64,000 nucleotides of DNA from an uncultured Rhodospirillaceae bacterium (GTDB lineage: Bacteria > Pseudomonadota > Alphaproteobacteria > Rhodospirillales > Magnetospirillaceae): assembly GCA_937887565.1 (NCBI GenBank), contig CALABS010000074.1, positions 62,001 through 126,000 of the forward strand. The letters are read 5' to 3'. The notes beneath the pieces were generated by a model. The model ran no database searches. It had not been told where the DNA came from and saw nothing but the letters and a program-made list of their open reading frames with translations. The position numbers were made by a program, and so were the translations under genes. Every line of letters begins with the position of its first letter. Within the stretch, counting starts at the first letter, position 1. Below are positions 49,161 through 57,442 of this stretch, piece after piece.

Positions 49161-50531
49161 ATGACGGACCAGACGACAGTCCAAGCCGGTGGGACCCTGG
49201 CGGCATTCGGAACGTTTCTCGCCAACCACCGAAGAACGATCCAGACCATTCAGTGGGGAATGGTCGTCCTCTACCTTGGACTGCTCGTCTGGCCCGTCTT
49301 TCTGCCGCTGCCCGACGATTACGCCACCTTCCGTTCAGATATGGTCTTGTTCGCCCAGTTCGTGTTCTGGGGCGTGTGGTGGCCTTTCGTCATGGTCAGC
49401 ATGGTTCTCTTCGGCCGCCTCTGGTGCGGCGTATTCTGCCCCGAGGGCGCCCTCACCGAGTGGGCAAGCCGGCGCGGGCTGGGGCTACCCATTCCCAAGT
49501 GGATCCGGTGGCCCGGCTGGCCCTTCGTGGCATTCGTCTCGACCACGGTCTACGGCCAGATGGTCACAGTCTACGAATATCCGAAAGCCGCCCTGCTGGT
49601 GCTGGGCGGTTCGACGGTTGCGGCGATTGCTATCGGGCTGTTGTTCGGGCGCGGGAAACGGGTCTGGTGCCGTTACCTGTGCCCCGCGAACGGAGTTTTC
49701 AGCCTTCTTTCCCGGGTCGCCCCCCTGCATTTCCAAGTCGATCCCGAGGCATGGCGGAACCACCCGCGCACCCCTGCCGTGGACTGCCCCACACTGGTGG
49801 ATGTCCGGCAGATGAAAGGCAATGGGGCGTGCCACATGTGCGGACGGTGCAGCGGCCATCGCGGTGCCGTCCACTTGGCGTCGCGATCGGTCAACGCGGA
49901 GATTCCACGGCTGCCGCCGAGGGAGATTTCTTCATGGGATGCCGCCCTCATCCTGTTCGGTGTGCTTGGCGTGGCCACGGGGGCGTTCCAGTGGTCGAGT
50001 TCCCCCTGGTTCGTGTGGCTCAAGGCCAAGATCGCGGGGGCGCTGATAGGGGCCGGGTGGCCCCAGCTTCTTTCCGCCAGCCTGCCGTGGTGGATTCTGA
50101 CCAACTATCCGGATACTGGGGAGGTGTTCTCCGTCCTGGACGGGATCGCACTCCTCGCCTACATCCTCGGCACGGCGGCCCTCATTGGTCTTGCCTTTGC
50201 CGGCGCGCTGAAGCTTGCCGGCCTTGTCGCCGGCCGCGCGACATCGGTGGCTCGCTTGGCTTATTGCTTCGTTCCCTTGGGCGGCATCGGCCTTTTCCTT
50301 GGCCTGAGCACCATCACGCTCGGCGCCCTCAGGGCCGAAGGGTGGATCTTTCCAGGAATCCCCACGATACGCGCCGGCCTGCTCACCGCCTCGGTGCTGT
50401 GGAGCGCTTGGCTCTTGTGGTGCGCCTTACCGACGGGATCGCCAAAGCGCAAGCTGGCGGCTTGGGGCATGGCCCTGGCGGGCTGTGCGCCGTATACTTT
50501 CATGTGGATATCGTTCTTCTTCGTCTGGTGA
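49161..50531 (+). CDS. ftrD: FtrD-like membrane polyferredoxin
   Basis: 456 aa, many membrane helices. NapH/FixG-like cysteine motifs are WCGVFCPEG (Cys 89, 93) and WCRYLCPANG (Cys 170, 174), and a ferredoxin-type set CP...CHMCGRC (Cys 209, 224, 227, 230). In FtrABCD systems the ferredoxin component is proposed to move electrons during Fe2+/Fe3+ uptake. It starts 1 nt after the porin stop. The expected permease FtrC is not in this operon. Confidence 0.85.
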   Translation: MTDQTTVQAGGTLAAFGTFLANHRRTIQTIQWGMVVLYLGLLVWPVFLPLPDDYATFRSDMVLFAQFVFWGVWWPFVMVSMVLFGRLWCGVFCPEGALTEWASRRGLGLPIPKWIRWPGWPFVAFVSTTVYGQMVTVYEYPKAALLVLGGSTVAAIAIGLLFGRGKRVWCRYLCPANGVFSLLSRVAPLHFQVDPEAWRNHPRTPAVDCPTLVDVRQMKGNGACHMCGRCSGHRGAVHLASRSVNAEIPRLPPREISSWDAALILFGVLGVATGAFQWSSSPWFVWLKAKIAGALIGAGWPQLLSASLPWWILTNYPDTGEVFSVLDGIALLAYILGTAALIGLAFAGALKLAGLVAGRATSVARLAYCFVPLGGIGLFLGLSTITLGALRAEGWIFPGIPTIRAGLLTASVLWSAWLLWCALPTGSPKRKLAAWGMALAGCAPYTFMWISFFFVW

Positions 50532-50673
50532 CGCAACGCGGGCAAACTGTTCGGGTGGCCGGCGCCTGCGGGGCCTCTCGGCCAGAGTGGTCATGGTGCA
50601 AGAGGCGAGAGCCCCATCAGGGTGCCAATGGAATTTGACTTTCCTTCTCCATTCTGACATATCCCATTTTGCG

Positions 50674-50860
50674 TGCTGGTTCCCCGCTGGGCAAAGCCCA
50701 AGGGGATTAAAAGGGAACACGGTGAGGACGACCCAATCGGGGCCGAAACCGTGGCTGCCCCCGCAACTGTGAGCGGCGAGTTCCGTCCGATAATGCCACT
50801 GGGTGTTCCCGGGAAGGCCGGACGGCAGCGACGACCCGCAAGCCAGGAGACCTGCCTCAC
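50674..50860 (+). ncRNA. Cobalamin riboswitch
   Basis: All consensus blocks appear in order: GGTTCCCC, AAAAGGGAACACGGTG, AACCGTGGCTGCCCCCGCAACTGT, GCGAGTTCC, ATGCCACTGG, GGGAAGGCCG and GCAAGCCAGGAGACCTGCC. It ends about 280 nt before the second porin gene on the same strand. No other gene lies between, so that porin is the likely target; cobalamin binding would repress it. Confidence 0.93.
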
Positions 50861-51143
50861 GCCGTCGCCCATCCGACCGAGCGGGGTGCATCGGCGGTCC
50901 GGAAGTCCCTTCCGAACGTGGTGACGTATTGTCGTCGTCCCGTTCGGTGTCTGGGCGCTCGCTCAAATCTCCGACTGGATTGATCAAAGGCCGTTGGCGG
51001 CGCGCTCGTGTGCGCTCGTTTTTGGCCATGCGTGACCGCTGCCCTCGCGGTCGCGCCCTTTGCAATGGAAGGACCCGGCAATCTTTGGCCGGACTCCGGG
51101 CCCTTCCGTGAACGGCGGTCCATTCACACAGACGGAGTCTGCA
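50861..51143 (+). promoter_or_regulatory. Leader between riboswitch and second porin gene
   Basis: About 280 nt without a gene. The riboswitch expression platform should lie here; GC-rich pairs such as GCGGTCGCGCCC exist, but I cannot single out a terminator or anti-terminator. GGAG stands 7 nt before the porin ATG at 51144. Confidence 0.4.
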
Positions 51144-52775
51144 ATGCCAAAAGTGCGTCCAAAGCAAGCCAAAGTCAAAGCAACCATTGCCCTGGCGGCC
51201 ATTTCCTCCCCAGCCTTCGCTTGCAATGTCAAGAATCGAGAGGCATCCCCCCTTACCGCCACTGTCAAACGTTCGCGGTTCACCTTACTGGCTCTCCGGG
51301 CCCTCGCGGGCACGTTCCTGGCCCTCCCTGCGACCGCCATGGCCGCCGAGCCTTCGACCAAGGAACTGCTGCAGGAGATCCGGCGGCTATCCCAGCGGCT
51401 GGAACAGGTGGAGGCCCAGAAGGCCACCGCCGAAGCCAGGCCCGGCGGCAATGAGAGCCAGCTCCAGCAGCGGGTCGAACGCCTGGAGGAAGAGAACAAG
51501 AAGCTGGAAAAGTCGCTGTCCGCGCAGAACATCAGCGAGGACGAGCCGTCGCTGGCATCACGCCTGAAGGCAGTGGAATCGCAGTCGCTCGGCTACAAGA
51601 AGACGGCGCGGACGGTGGAATCCCTCGACGGCATCCAGGTCGGCGCCGGCATGACCATGGTCGGCCAGAACATGGCGAGCGGCGACACCAACAAGCAGGG
51701 CGAGCTCAACTACCGCGCCGACGTCACCGTCACCCTGCCCGGCGGCGAGATCGGCAACACCAAGGGCTCGATCTTCACCCATGTCCGCATGGGCCAGGGG
51801 CCGGGCATCCAGGCGCCGGGCAACGCCTTCTCGTCGGTCAACGCCACCAGCTTCGAGCGCCCGGGCGCCGACACCTCGGACAGCGCCATCGTGCTGGCTG
51901 AGGCGTTCTATCAACTCGACGTCCCGCTGCCGTTCGGGGGAAACCCGAATCGGTCGAGGAGCCATCTTGAACTCAATTTCGGCAAGATGGACCCCTTCGT
52001 CTTCTTCGACCAGAACAAGGTGTCCGACGACGAGACCCGCAGCTTCATGAACCAGTCGCTGGTGCACAATCCCCTGCTCGACACCGGCGGGGACGTCGGC
52101 GTCGACGGCCTCGGCTTTTCGCCCGGCGTCCGGGTGGCCTACATCGATCAGACCAACAAGCCGGAGAAGAACGCGGTCTCGTTCGGCATGTTCGAGACGG
52201 GCAACGGGGCCAGCTTCCAGGATTCCATGGACTTCCCGTTCTGGATCGGCCAGGTGGAGACCACCCGGCGGTTCTTCGGCGGCCTGGAAGGCAATTACCG
52301 CCTCTACGGCTGGCGCAACGGCCGGGCGCAGAACTACGACGGAGCCGAGGCCGCCCACGCCGGTATCGGCATCAGCATCGACCAGAAGGTGGCCGAGTAC
52401 GTCTCCCTGTTCGGCCGCTACGGCTACGAGCTGGATGGCAAGGTGCGCTTCGACCAAGCCCTCACGGTGGGAACCGAGATCTCCGGCAACTACTGGGGGC
52501 GCGGCGCCGACGCCCTGGGCATCGGCTTCGGCCTGCTGAAGGTCAGCGACGACTTCAAGCGGGACTCCCTCACCCTCGATGCCGATGGCGACGGCACCGC
52601 CGATCTCGGCTACACCGCCGAGGGGATGGAGCAGGTGGCCGAAATCTTCTACCGCTACCGGCTGATGCCCAAGCTGGAGCTGTCGCCCAACGCCCAGTAC
52701 ATCCGTCAGCCCGGAGGCAACGCCTCGTCCAACGATGCCTACGCCGTCGGCCTCCGTGCTCAGGTAACGTATTAA
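51144..52775 (+). CDS. OprB-family outer-membrane porin, copy 2 (cobalamin riboswitch-controlled)
   Basis: 543 aa from the ATG at 51144. It differs from copy 1 mainly in the first 70 residues, which hold two hydrophobic signal-like stretches (ATIALAAISSPAFACN and LLALRALAGTFLALPATAMAAEP). The second is equivalent to the copy 1 signal peptide, so the true start could be later. The barrel is nearly identical to copy 1, including an identical coiled-coil end and NPLLDTGGDVG block. A strong terminator follows at 52910. Confidence 0.85.
   Translation: MPKVRPKQAKVKATIALAAISSPAFACNVKNREASPLTATVKRSRFTLLALRALAGTFLALPATAMAAEPSTKELLQEIRRLSQRLEQVEAQKATAEARPGGNESQLQQRVERLEEENKKLEKSLSAQNISEDEPSLASRLKAVESQSLGYKKTARTVESLDGIQVGAGMTMVGQNMASGDTNKQGELNYRADVTVTLPGGEIGNTKGSIFTHVRMGQGPGIQAPGNAFSSVNATSFERPGADTSDSAIVLAEAFYQLDVPLPFGGNPNRSRSHLELNFGKMDPFVFFDQNKVSDDETRSFMNQSLVHNPLLDTGGDVGVDGLGFSPGVRVAYIDQTNKPEKNAVSFGMFETGNGASFQDSMDFPFWIGQVETTRRFFGGLEGNYRLYGWRNGRAQNYDGAEAAHAGIGISIDQKVAEYVSLFGRYGYELDGKVRFDQALTVGTEISGNYWGRGADALGIGFGLLKVSDDFKRDSLTLDADGDGTADLGYTAEGMEQVAEIFYRYRLMPKLELSPNAQYIRQPGGNASSNDAYAVGLRAQVTY
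51501..52526 (+). repeat. Long direct repeat, right copy (porin genes)
   Basis: Right copy of the 1,026-nt identical block at 47885-48910. The first difference after the block changes GLG to GFG in the barrel. Confidence 0.85.
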
Positions 52776-52909
52776 GCAGATAAACAAACCCGGCACGGCC
52801 ACACCACCACCGAAGCCTTGACTATTTGAGCATATTCATGCTAGTAATGGCTTCGTTGTCGCCTCCCTTCTTCATGGAGGCAATACCCTTTTGTAGTATG
52901 ACGACCTTG

Positions 52910-52944
52910 AACCCGAGTCGTGCGTGCCGACTCGGGTTCCTTTT
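52910..52944 (+). terminator. Rho-independent terminator after porin copy 2
   Basis: A perfect 11-bp stem AACCCGAGTCG/CGACTCGGGTT with a 7-nt loop followed by CCTTTT, 135 nt beyond the porin stop. It also faces the small gene on the minus strand ending at 52963. Confidence 0.85.
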
Positions 52945-52962
52945 GAGCGCATCCAGATCCTA

Positions 52963-53199
52963 CTACATCGCAGCGGTCTTCTCGAAAAAGGCCACCATTA
53001 CCATCTCGATCAGGCGCCAGAGGTTCGCTCCGTCGAGAGAATGGAATTGGGCGGCCATTTGACAAGCGTGTGCGGCTTCGCTCGGTGTGGCGCTTCTGGC
53101 GGCAATCTCAGAGGCTGTGTGCTCCAAGTTGCGTTCGAACGCCTCCGCCTCTTGAGCCGCCAATGCCTTTTGCCGCTCGATGTACTCTCGCTCACTCAT
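52963..53199 (-). CDS. Hypothetical helical protein
   Basis: 78 aa from Met 53199 (MSEREYIERQKALAAQEAEAFERN), strongly helical and charged, no signal peptide. It overlaps the upstream small gene by 8 nt. No family recognised. Confidence 0.5.
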   Translation of the reverse strand: MSEREYIERQKALAAQEAEAFERNLEHTASEIAARSATPSEAAHACQMAAQFHSLDGANLWRLIEMVMVAFFEKTAAM

Positions 53200-53476
53200 T
53201 CTCGCGCGTGATCCCCTCATCCTGTCCCTCTCTGTCTTTTTCCTTGTCCTTCTTTATGCCCCCTGGCGATTGGGGAGGCCGTGTCCTCTCGGTTTCCCTG
53301 TGTCGCAGGGAGCGTGCCTGCTGTTCCTTTGCGTGTTCCTTCTTAAGTTCTTCGATCATCTTAGGGGTGGGTTGCACCCGCTGCCCCTCAACGACCGCCT
53401 GTTGTTCATGTGCCTCCACAAATGGAACCGGAAGCACTATGGCCATCGCTGCCGTCAAAGCCCGGACCAGTCTCAT
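53192..53476 (-). CDS. Small secreted charged protein
   Basis: 94 aa. A signal peptide ends PFVEAHE; the mature part is Lys/Glu/Arg-rich (EELKKEHAKEQQARSLRHRE) and ends in an acidic stretch. GGAGAG precedes the ATG. It is coupled to the next small gene. No family recognised. Confidence 0.55.
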   Translation of the reverse strand: MRLVRALTAAMAIVLPVPFVEAHEQQAVVEGQRVQPTPKMIEELKKEHAKEQQARSLRHRETERTRPPQSPGGIKKDKEKDREGQDEGITRENE

Positions 53477-53490
53477 GGCACTCTCCTTCC

Positions 53491-54195
53491 TCAGTAATCC
53501 ATGGATTGCCTCTTCAGGCGCCGGCGCATCACGCCGATGAAACCCTCGTCGAAGCGGCTTCGCTTCGCGCGTTGCGGCACCTCGGCCTCAAGAGCGTGGG
53601 CAAGTTCCGCCATCGGCAGAGACCCATTGGCAACATTCCACGACCAGTGGTCATGAACGCTCTGGATCCGTGTCCAGAATGAAGCCGCGGTTCCCGACAC
53701 CCTTGACAGCCCGTCAGCAAAGTTGCCGACGGCCCTTCGCCCGCCCGCGAAAAATCTGAACAGTGACCCTGTTGGCATGGACAGGAGTCGAGATGCGGCA
53801 ACGGCTGTTAGTCCCGACGACGGCATGAAGAGGTCGCGAAAGACTGTGCCCGGGTGGGTGGGCAGACGTTCCAATGCCGCGGGACAAGACATGTCCGATC
53901 CAGGCGTTTCGAGTGCGGCAGACACGAGGCGGACCTCGCTTACCTCCGGCCCTTGACGTGTAAAGGCTACAGAAAGGCGGTCGGAGACAGGGACGCAGTA
54001 GGCTGCTGGACGACCAACAAGACATACGGGCTTCAGCCACGCAGGAATTGGCTCGTCCGGATGCAGCGAAGCGAGAACGTCCATGATAGCGATGCAGTGG
54101 CGGTCCACCGCCATTTGGACGGTGGTGACACTGCCCTTCGCATAGAGGCGGGCCAGCCCCCCGTGGGAGAAGGTGATAATCATGTCCAACGTCAT
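53491..54195 (-). CDS. HigB-HigA-like toxin-antitoxin fusion in one reading frame
   Basis: 234 aa. Residues 5-92 resemble HigB/RelE toxins (IITFSHGGLARLYAKGS, then LVGRPAAYCVPVSDRLSVAF). Residues 112-182 resemble HigA antitoxins with the XRE-type helix-turn-helix (HPGTVFRDLFM, GLTAVAASRLLSMPTGSLFRF, GTAASFWTRIQSVHDHW). An extra basic tail of 50 residues follows. The toxin part lacks several usual basic catalytic residues and may be inactive. An alternative start is Met at 54183. Confidence 0.65.
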   Translation of the reverse strand: MTLDMIITFSHGGLARLYAKGSVTTVQMAVDRHCIAIMDVLASLHPDEPIPAWLKPVCLVGRPAAYCVPVSDRLSVAFTRQGPEVSEVRLVSAALETPGSDMSCPAALERLPTHPGTVFRDLFMPSSGLTAVAASRLLSMPTGSLFRFFAGGRRAVGNFADGLSRVSGTAASFWTRIQSVHDHWSWNVANGSLPMAELAHALEAEVPQRAKRSRFDEGFIGVMRRRLKRQSMDY

Positions 54196-54246
54196 TCATG
54201 AGGCGGAAGATCGTCCAAGGGGACGACCTCCCGCTCGTGGATACCT

Positions 54247-57200
54247 TTACTGTGCCGGTTCGAGTTCCCTGACCTCATGCGTTCGCTGCCACCCTTTGAT
54301 GATCCGCTTGGAGAACAGGGGGTAGGCGACCGGAAGGACGACGAGGGTCAGGAGGGTAGCCGAGACAAGCCCTCCCACCACGACGGTCGCCAGGGGCTTC
54401 TGGACTTCGGACCCGATCCCGCTCGACAGCAGCATCGGGATCAAGCCCAAGGCCGCGATCGATGCCGTCATCAACACGGGTCGCAAGCGCGACAACGCGC
54501 CCCTGATGATGGCTTCCTCGACCCGCATGCCTCCCAGCAGGTTCTGGTTAATGGCGTTCACCATGACCACGCCGTTAAGGACTGCGACGCCGAAGAGGGC
54601 GATGAAACCGATCGACCCAGGCACCGAAAGGTATTGTCCGCTGACGAAGAGGGCCACGATGCCGCCGATCAACGCCAACGGGACGTTGATCATGATGAGC
54701 ATCGCCTGGCCGACCGATCCGAAGGCGAAGAACAGAAGCAGGAAGATCAAGCCCAGCGAAATCGGCACGACGATCATGAGTTTGGCTTGGGCACGTCTCT
54801 GGTTTTCAAACTGACCGCCGAAGACGACGGAATATCCGGGGGGCATCTCGATCTGCGCGCCGATCTTCTGATCGATTTCCGCGACGACACTGCCCATGTC
54901 GCGGCCTTCGACATTCGCCTGGATGACGACCCGCCGTTGCACGTCGTCGCGGCGGATTTGCGGCGGCCCGCTGTCAATCGCGACCTTGGCCACGTCGCCC
55001 AGCCTGACCCAGGAGCCGTTGGGCGACTGGAGGATCAGGTCGGCGATCGCCTCGGGGTTCTCGCGGTACCGGGCGCCAAGACGAATATAGATGTCGTAGC
55101 GCTCGTTGCCCTTGATGACCTGGCCGGCGGTGACGCCTCCGATGGCGTCGCTGACAAGGTCCATCACCTGGCTGACGGAAATGCCGAAGCGCGCCAGCTT
55201 TGTCCGGTCGGGAGCGATCACCAATTGCGCCTCGCCGGCAATCTGCTCCATCGCCACGTCGCGCGTACCGGGAATGCCCTTCACCAGCGTTTCGATCTCG
55301 CCCCCCTTCTTCGCCAGGACACCCAGATCCGGGCCGAAGAGCTTGATCGCCAACTGCGCCTTCACACCTGACAGCAATTCGTCGACGCGGCTGGCGATGG
55401 GCTGCGAGAAGGAGAACAACAAGCCGGGATGAACGGCGAACTCCTTCTCCATGATCTCTTGCAGTTCTTTGCGGTTGCCGGCGCTTGTCCACTCGGCAAC
55501 CGGCTTCAGACCGACCAGCAGTTCGATGTTCGACACAGGCTCCGGGTCGCCGCCAAGTTCGGGGCGCCCGATGCGGCTGGAGACGTAGGTGACCTCGGGG
55601 AATGCGATGACCCTTCGCTCAAGCTTCTTGGCGACCTCCAAGGCCGTCGTCAGGCTGGCCGATGGCGCCAGGGTAACGCGGATGTTGAGCGTGCCTTCCT
55701 CCAACTCGGGGACGAATTCCGTCCCAAGAAAAGGCACCAGGGACATCGCCATGGCCAGCAGGCCGACGGCGCTCCCGATCACCAACTTCCGCGAAGCCAG
55801 GGCGGGGGGCAGAACCCGACGGTAGATGCGTTCCAAGGGTTTGAGCAGGGGACTGTGGCGCTCGGTCGCCCCCCGCCGGAAGACGAAGGTTGCCAGGGCA
55901 GGAATGACAACAAGAGCAACCATCAGCGAGGCAATCATCGCCAGCACGATGCTCATGGCCATCGGCTGGAACAGCTTGCCTTCGACGCCTTCCAGCGAGA
56001 ACAAGGGAGCGAAAACGACGATGATGATCAATACGGCAAAGAAGACCGGTCGGCCGACTTCCTTCGCCGCTTCCTGAATCCGCAAACGGTAACCGCCGTC
56101 TTCTCCGCGTGCTTCACTCTCATTTCGACGGCCGAGATGGGAGAAAATGTTCTCCATCATCACCACCGATCCATCGACCATCATGCCGATGGCGATGGTG
56201 AGCCCTCCCAACGACATGAGGTTGGCCGATATTCCCCAATAGGCCATGGCCATCAGCGCGAGCCCGATGGAGATCGGGACCGAGATCAGCACCAAGAGCG
56301 TGGCCGACAGGTTCATGAGGAAGAGCAAGAGCACGACGACGATCAGAACGAATGCCTCGACGAGCGCCTTGCTCACCGTGCCCACGGCATGTTCCACAAG
56401 GTCGGCCTGATCGTAGACCGGCTCGATCACAACCCCAGCCGGCAACGCCTTCTGGATTACCGGAAGCCTCTCCTTGATGCCGTCGATCGTCGATTTCGTG
56501 TTGGCGCCCAGTCGCTTCAGGACGATGCCGGTGACGACTTCACCGAGGGCGACCGGCTTGCCTGCAGCATCTCTCGACGTCATCGAGACGGCGCCCTGCC
56601 GGATCTCCCCGCCAAAATCGACCTTCGCCACATCGCCCACCCTGACGACGACGCCATCCTTTTCCTTCAAGGGAATCTGGGCGATATCCTGCAAACCATC
56701 CCGGCCGCCCCGGACGAAGCCGACACCTCGGATCACCAACTGTTCGGCGCCCCGGTCCATGAACCAACCGCCGGCATTGCGGTTGTTGGTCTCGACGGCC
56801 TCTTTGACATCGTCCACCGTGAGGCCGAGCGACAGCAGCCGCGAGGGTATCAGTTGAATCTGGTACTGGAGCACCTCGCCGCCGTAGGACAGCACGTCGG
56901 TGACGCCATTAACCGGAGTGAGCAGCAGCTTGACCAGCCAGTCGTTGATGCTGCGCAACTCGGTAATGCCATATTTTTCAGGATTATCCGACCGCAGGAT
57001 GTACTGGAAAACCTGGCCAAGACCCGAGGTGTTCGGCCCCATTTCCGGGGTTCCAACGCCCTCAGGGATCTCCTCCCTAGCCGCCTGGAGGCGCTCGAAT
57101 ACCTGTTGGCGTGCGAAGTAGATATCGGTGCCTTCCTTGAAGACCACGGTCACCACCGAAAGGCCGGACTTCGAGATCGATCGCACTTCCTCGACGTCCG

Positions 57201-57429
57201 GCATGGCGTACATCACCGCCTCAATCGGATAAGTGATAAGCTGTTCGACCTCTTCCGAGGCAAGGCCGCGGGCTTCCGTATTCACCGTGACCTGGACGTT
57301 AGTCACATCTGGAAACGCATCAAGGCTCAGCCGGGGCAGGATCAAATAGCCGCCAACAATCGCGGCGAGCAGGGCGAGCACGACCAGAAGACGGCTGGAT
57401 ACGCCAAAGTCGATCAGTCTATTCAGCAT
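54247..57429 (-). CDS. czcA: CzcA-family RND cation efflux pump
   Basis: 1060 aa from the ATG at 57429 (GGAG upstream). It starts MLNRLIDFGVSSRLLV and has the HME motif DAFPDVTNVQVTVNTEARG, helix 4 GMMVDGSVVMMEN, and the C-terminal RND half with GFIALFGVAVLNGVVMV. Together with CzcB and CzcC it would expel Co2+, Zn2+ or Cd2+ from the periplasm. It is the last gene of a czcC-czcB-czcA operon. Confidence 0.94.
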   Translation of the reverse strand: MLNRLIDFGVSSRLLVVLALLAAIVGGYLILPRLSLDAFPDVTNVQVTVNTEARGLASEEVEQLITYPIEAVMYAMPDVEEVRSISKSGLSVVTVVFKEGTDIYFARQQVFERLQAAREEIPEGVGTPEMGPNTSGLGQVFQYILRSDNPEKYGITELRSINDWLVKLLLTPVNGVTDVLSYGGEVLQYQIQLIPSRLLSLGLTVDDVKEAVETNNRNAGGWFMDRGAEQLVIRGVGFVRGGRDGLQDIAQIPLKEKDGVVVRVGDVAKVDFGGEIRQGAVSMTSRDAAGKPVALGEVVTGIVLKRLGANTKSTIDGIKERLPVIQKALPAGVVIEPVYDQADLVEHAVGTVSKALVEAFVLIVVVLLLFLMNLSATLLVLISVPISIGLALMAMAYWGISANLMSLGGLTIAIGMMVDGSVVMMENIFSHLGRRNESEARGEDGGYRLRIQEAAKEVGRPVFFAVLIIIVVFAPLFSLEGVEGKLFQPMAMSIVLAMIASLMVALVVIPALATFVFRRGATERHSPLLKPLERIYRRVLPPALASRKLVIGSAVGLLAMAMSLVPFLGTEFVPELEEGTLNIRVTLAPSASLTTALEVAKKLERRVIAFPEVTYVSSRIGRPELGGDPEPVSNIELLVGLKPVAEWTSAGNRKELQEIMEKEFAVHPGLLFSFSQPIASRVDELLSGVKAQLAIKLFGPDLGVLAKKGGEIETLVKGIPGTRDVAMEQIAGEAQLVIAPDRTKLARFGISVSQVMDLVSDAIGGVTAGQVIKGNERYDIYIRLGARYRENPEAIADLILQSPNGSWVRLGDVAKVAIDSGPPQIRRDDVQRRVVIQANVEGRDMGSVVAEIDQKIGAQIEMPPGYSVVFGGQFENQRRAQAKLMIVVPISLGLIFLLLFFAFGSVGQAMLIMINVPLALIGGIVALFVSGQYLSVPGSIGFIALFGVAVLNGVVMVNAINQNLLGGMRVEEAIIRGALSRLRPVLMTASIAALGLIPMLLSSGIGSEVQKPLATVVVGGLVSATLLTLVVLPVAYPLFSKRIIKGWQRTHEVRELEPAQ

Positions 57430-57442
57430 GTCCGTCTCCGCC

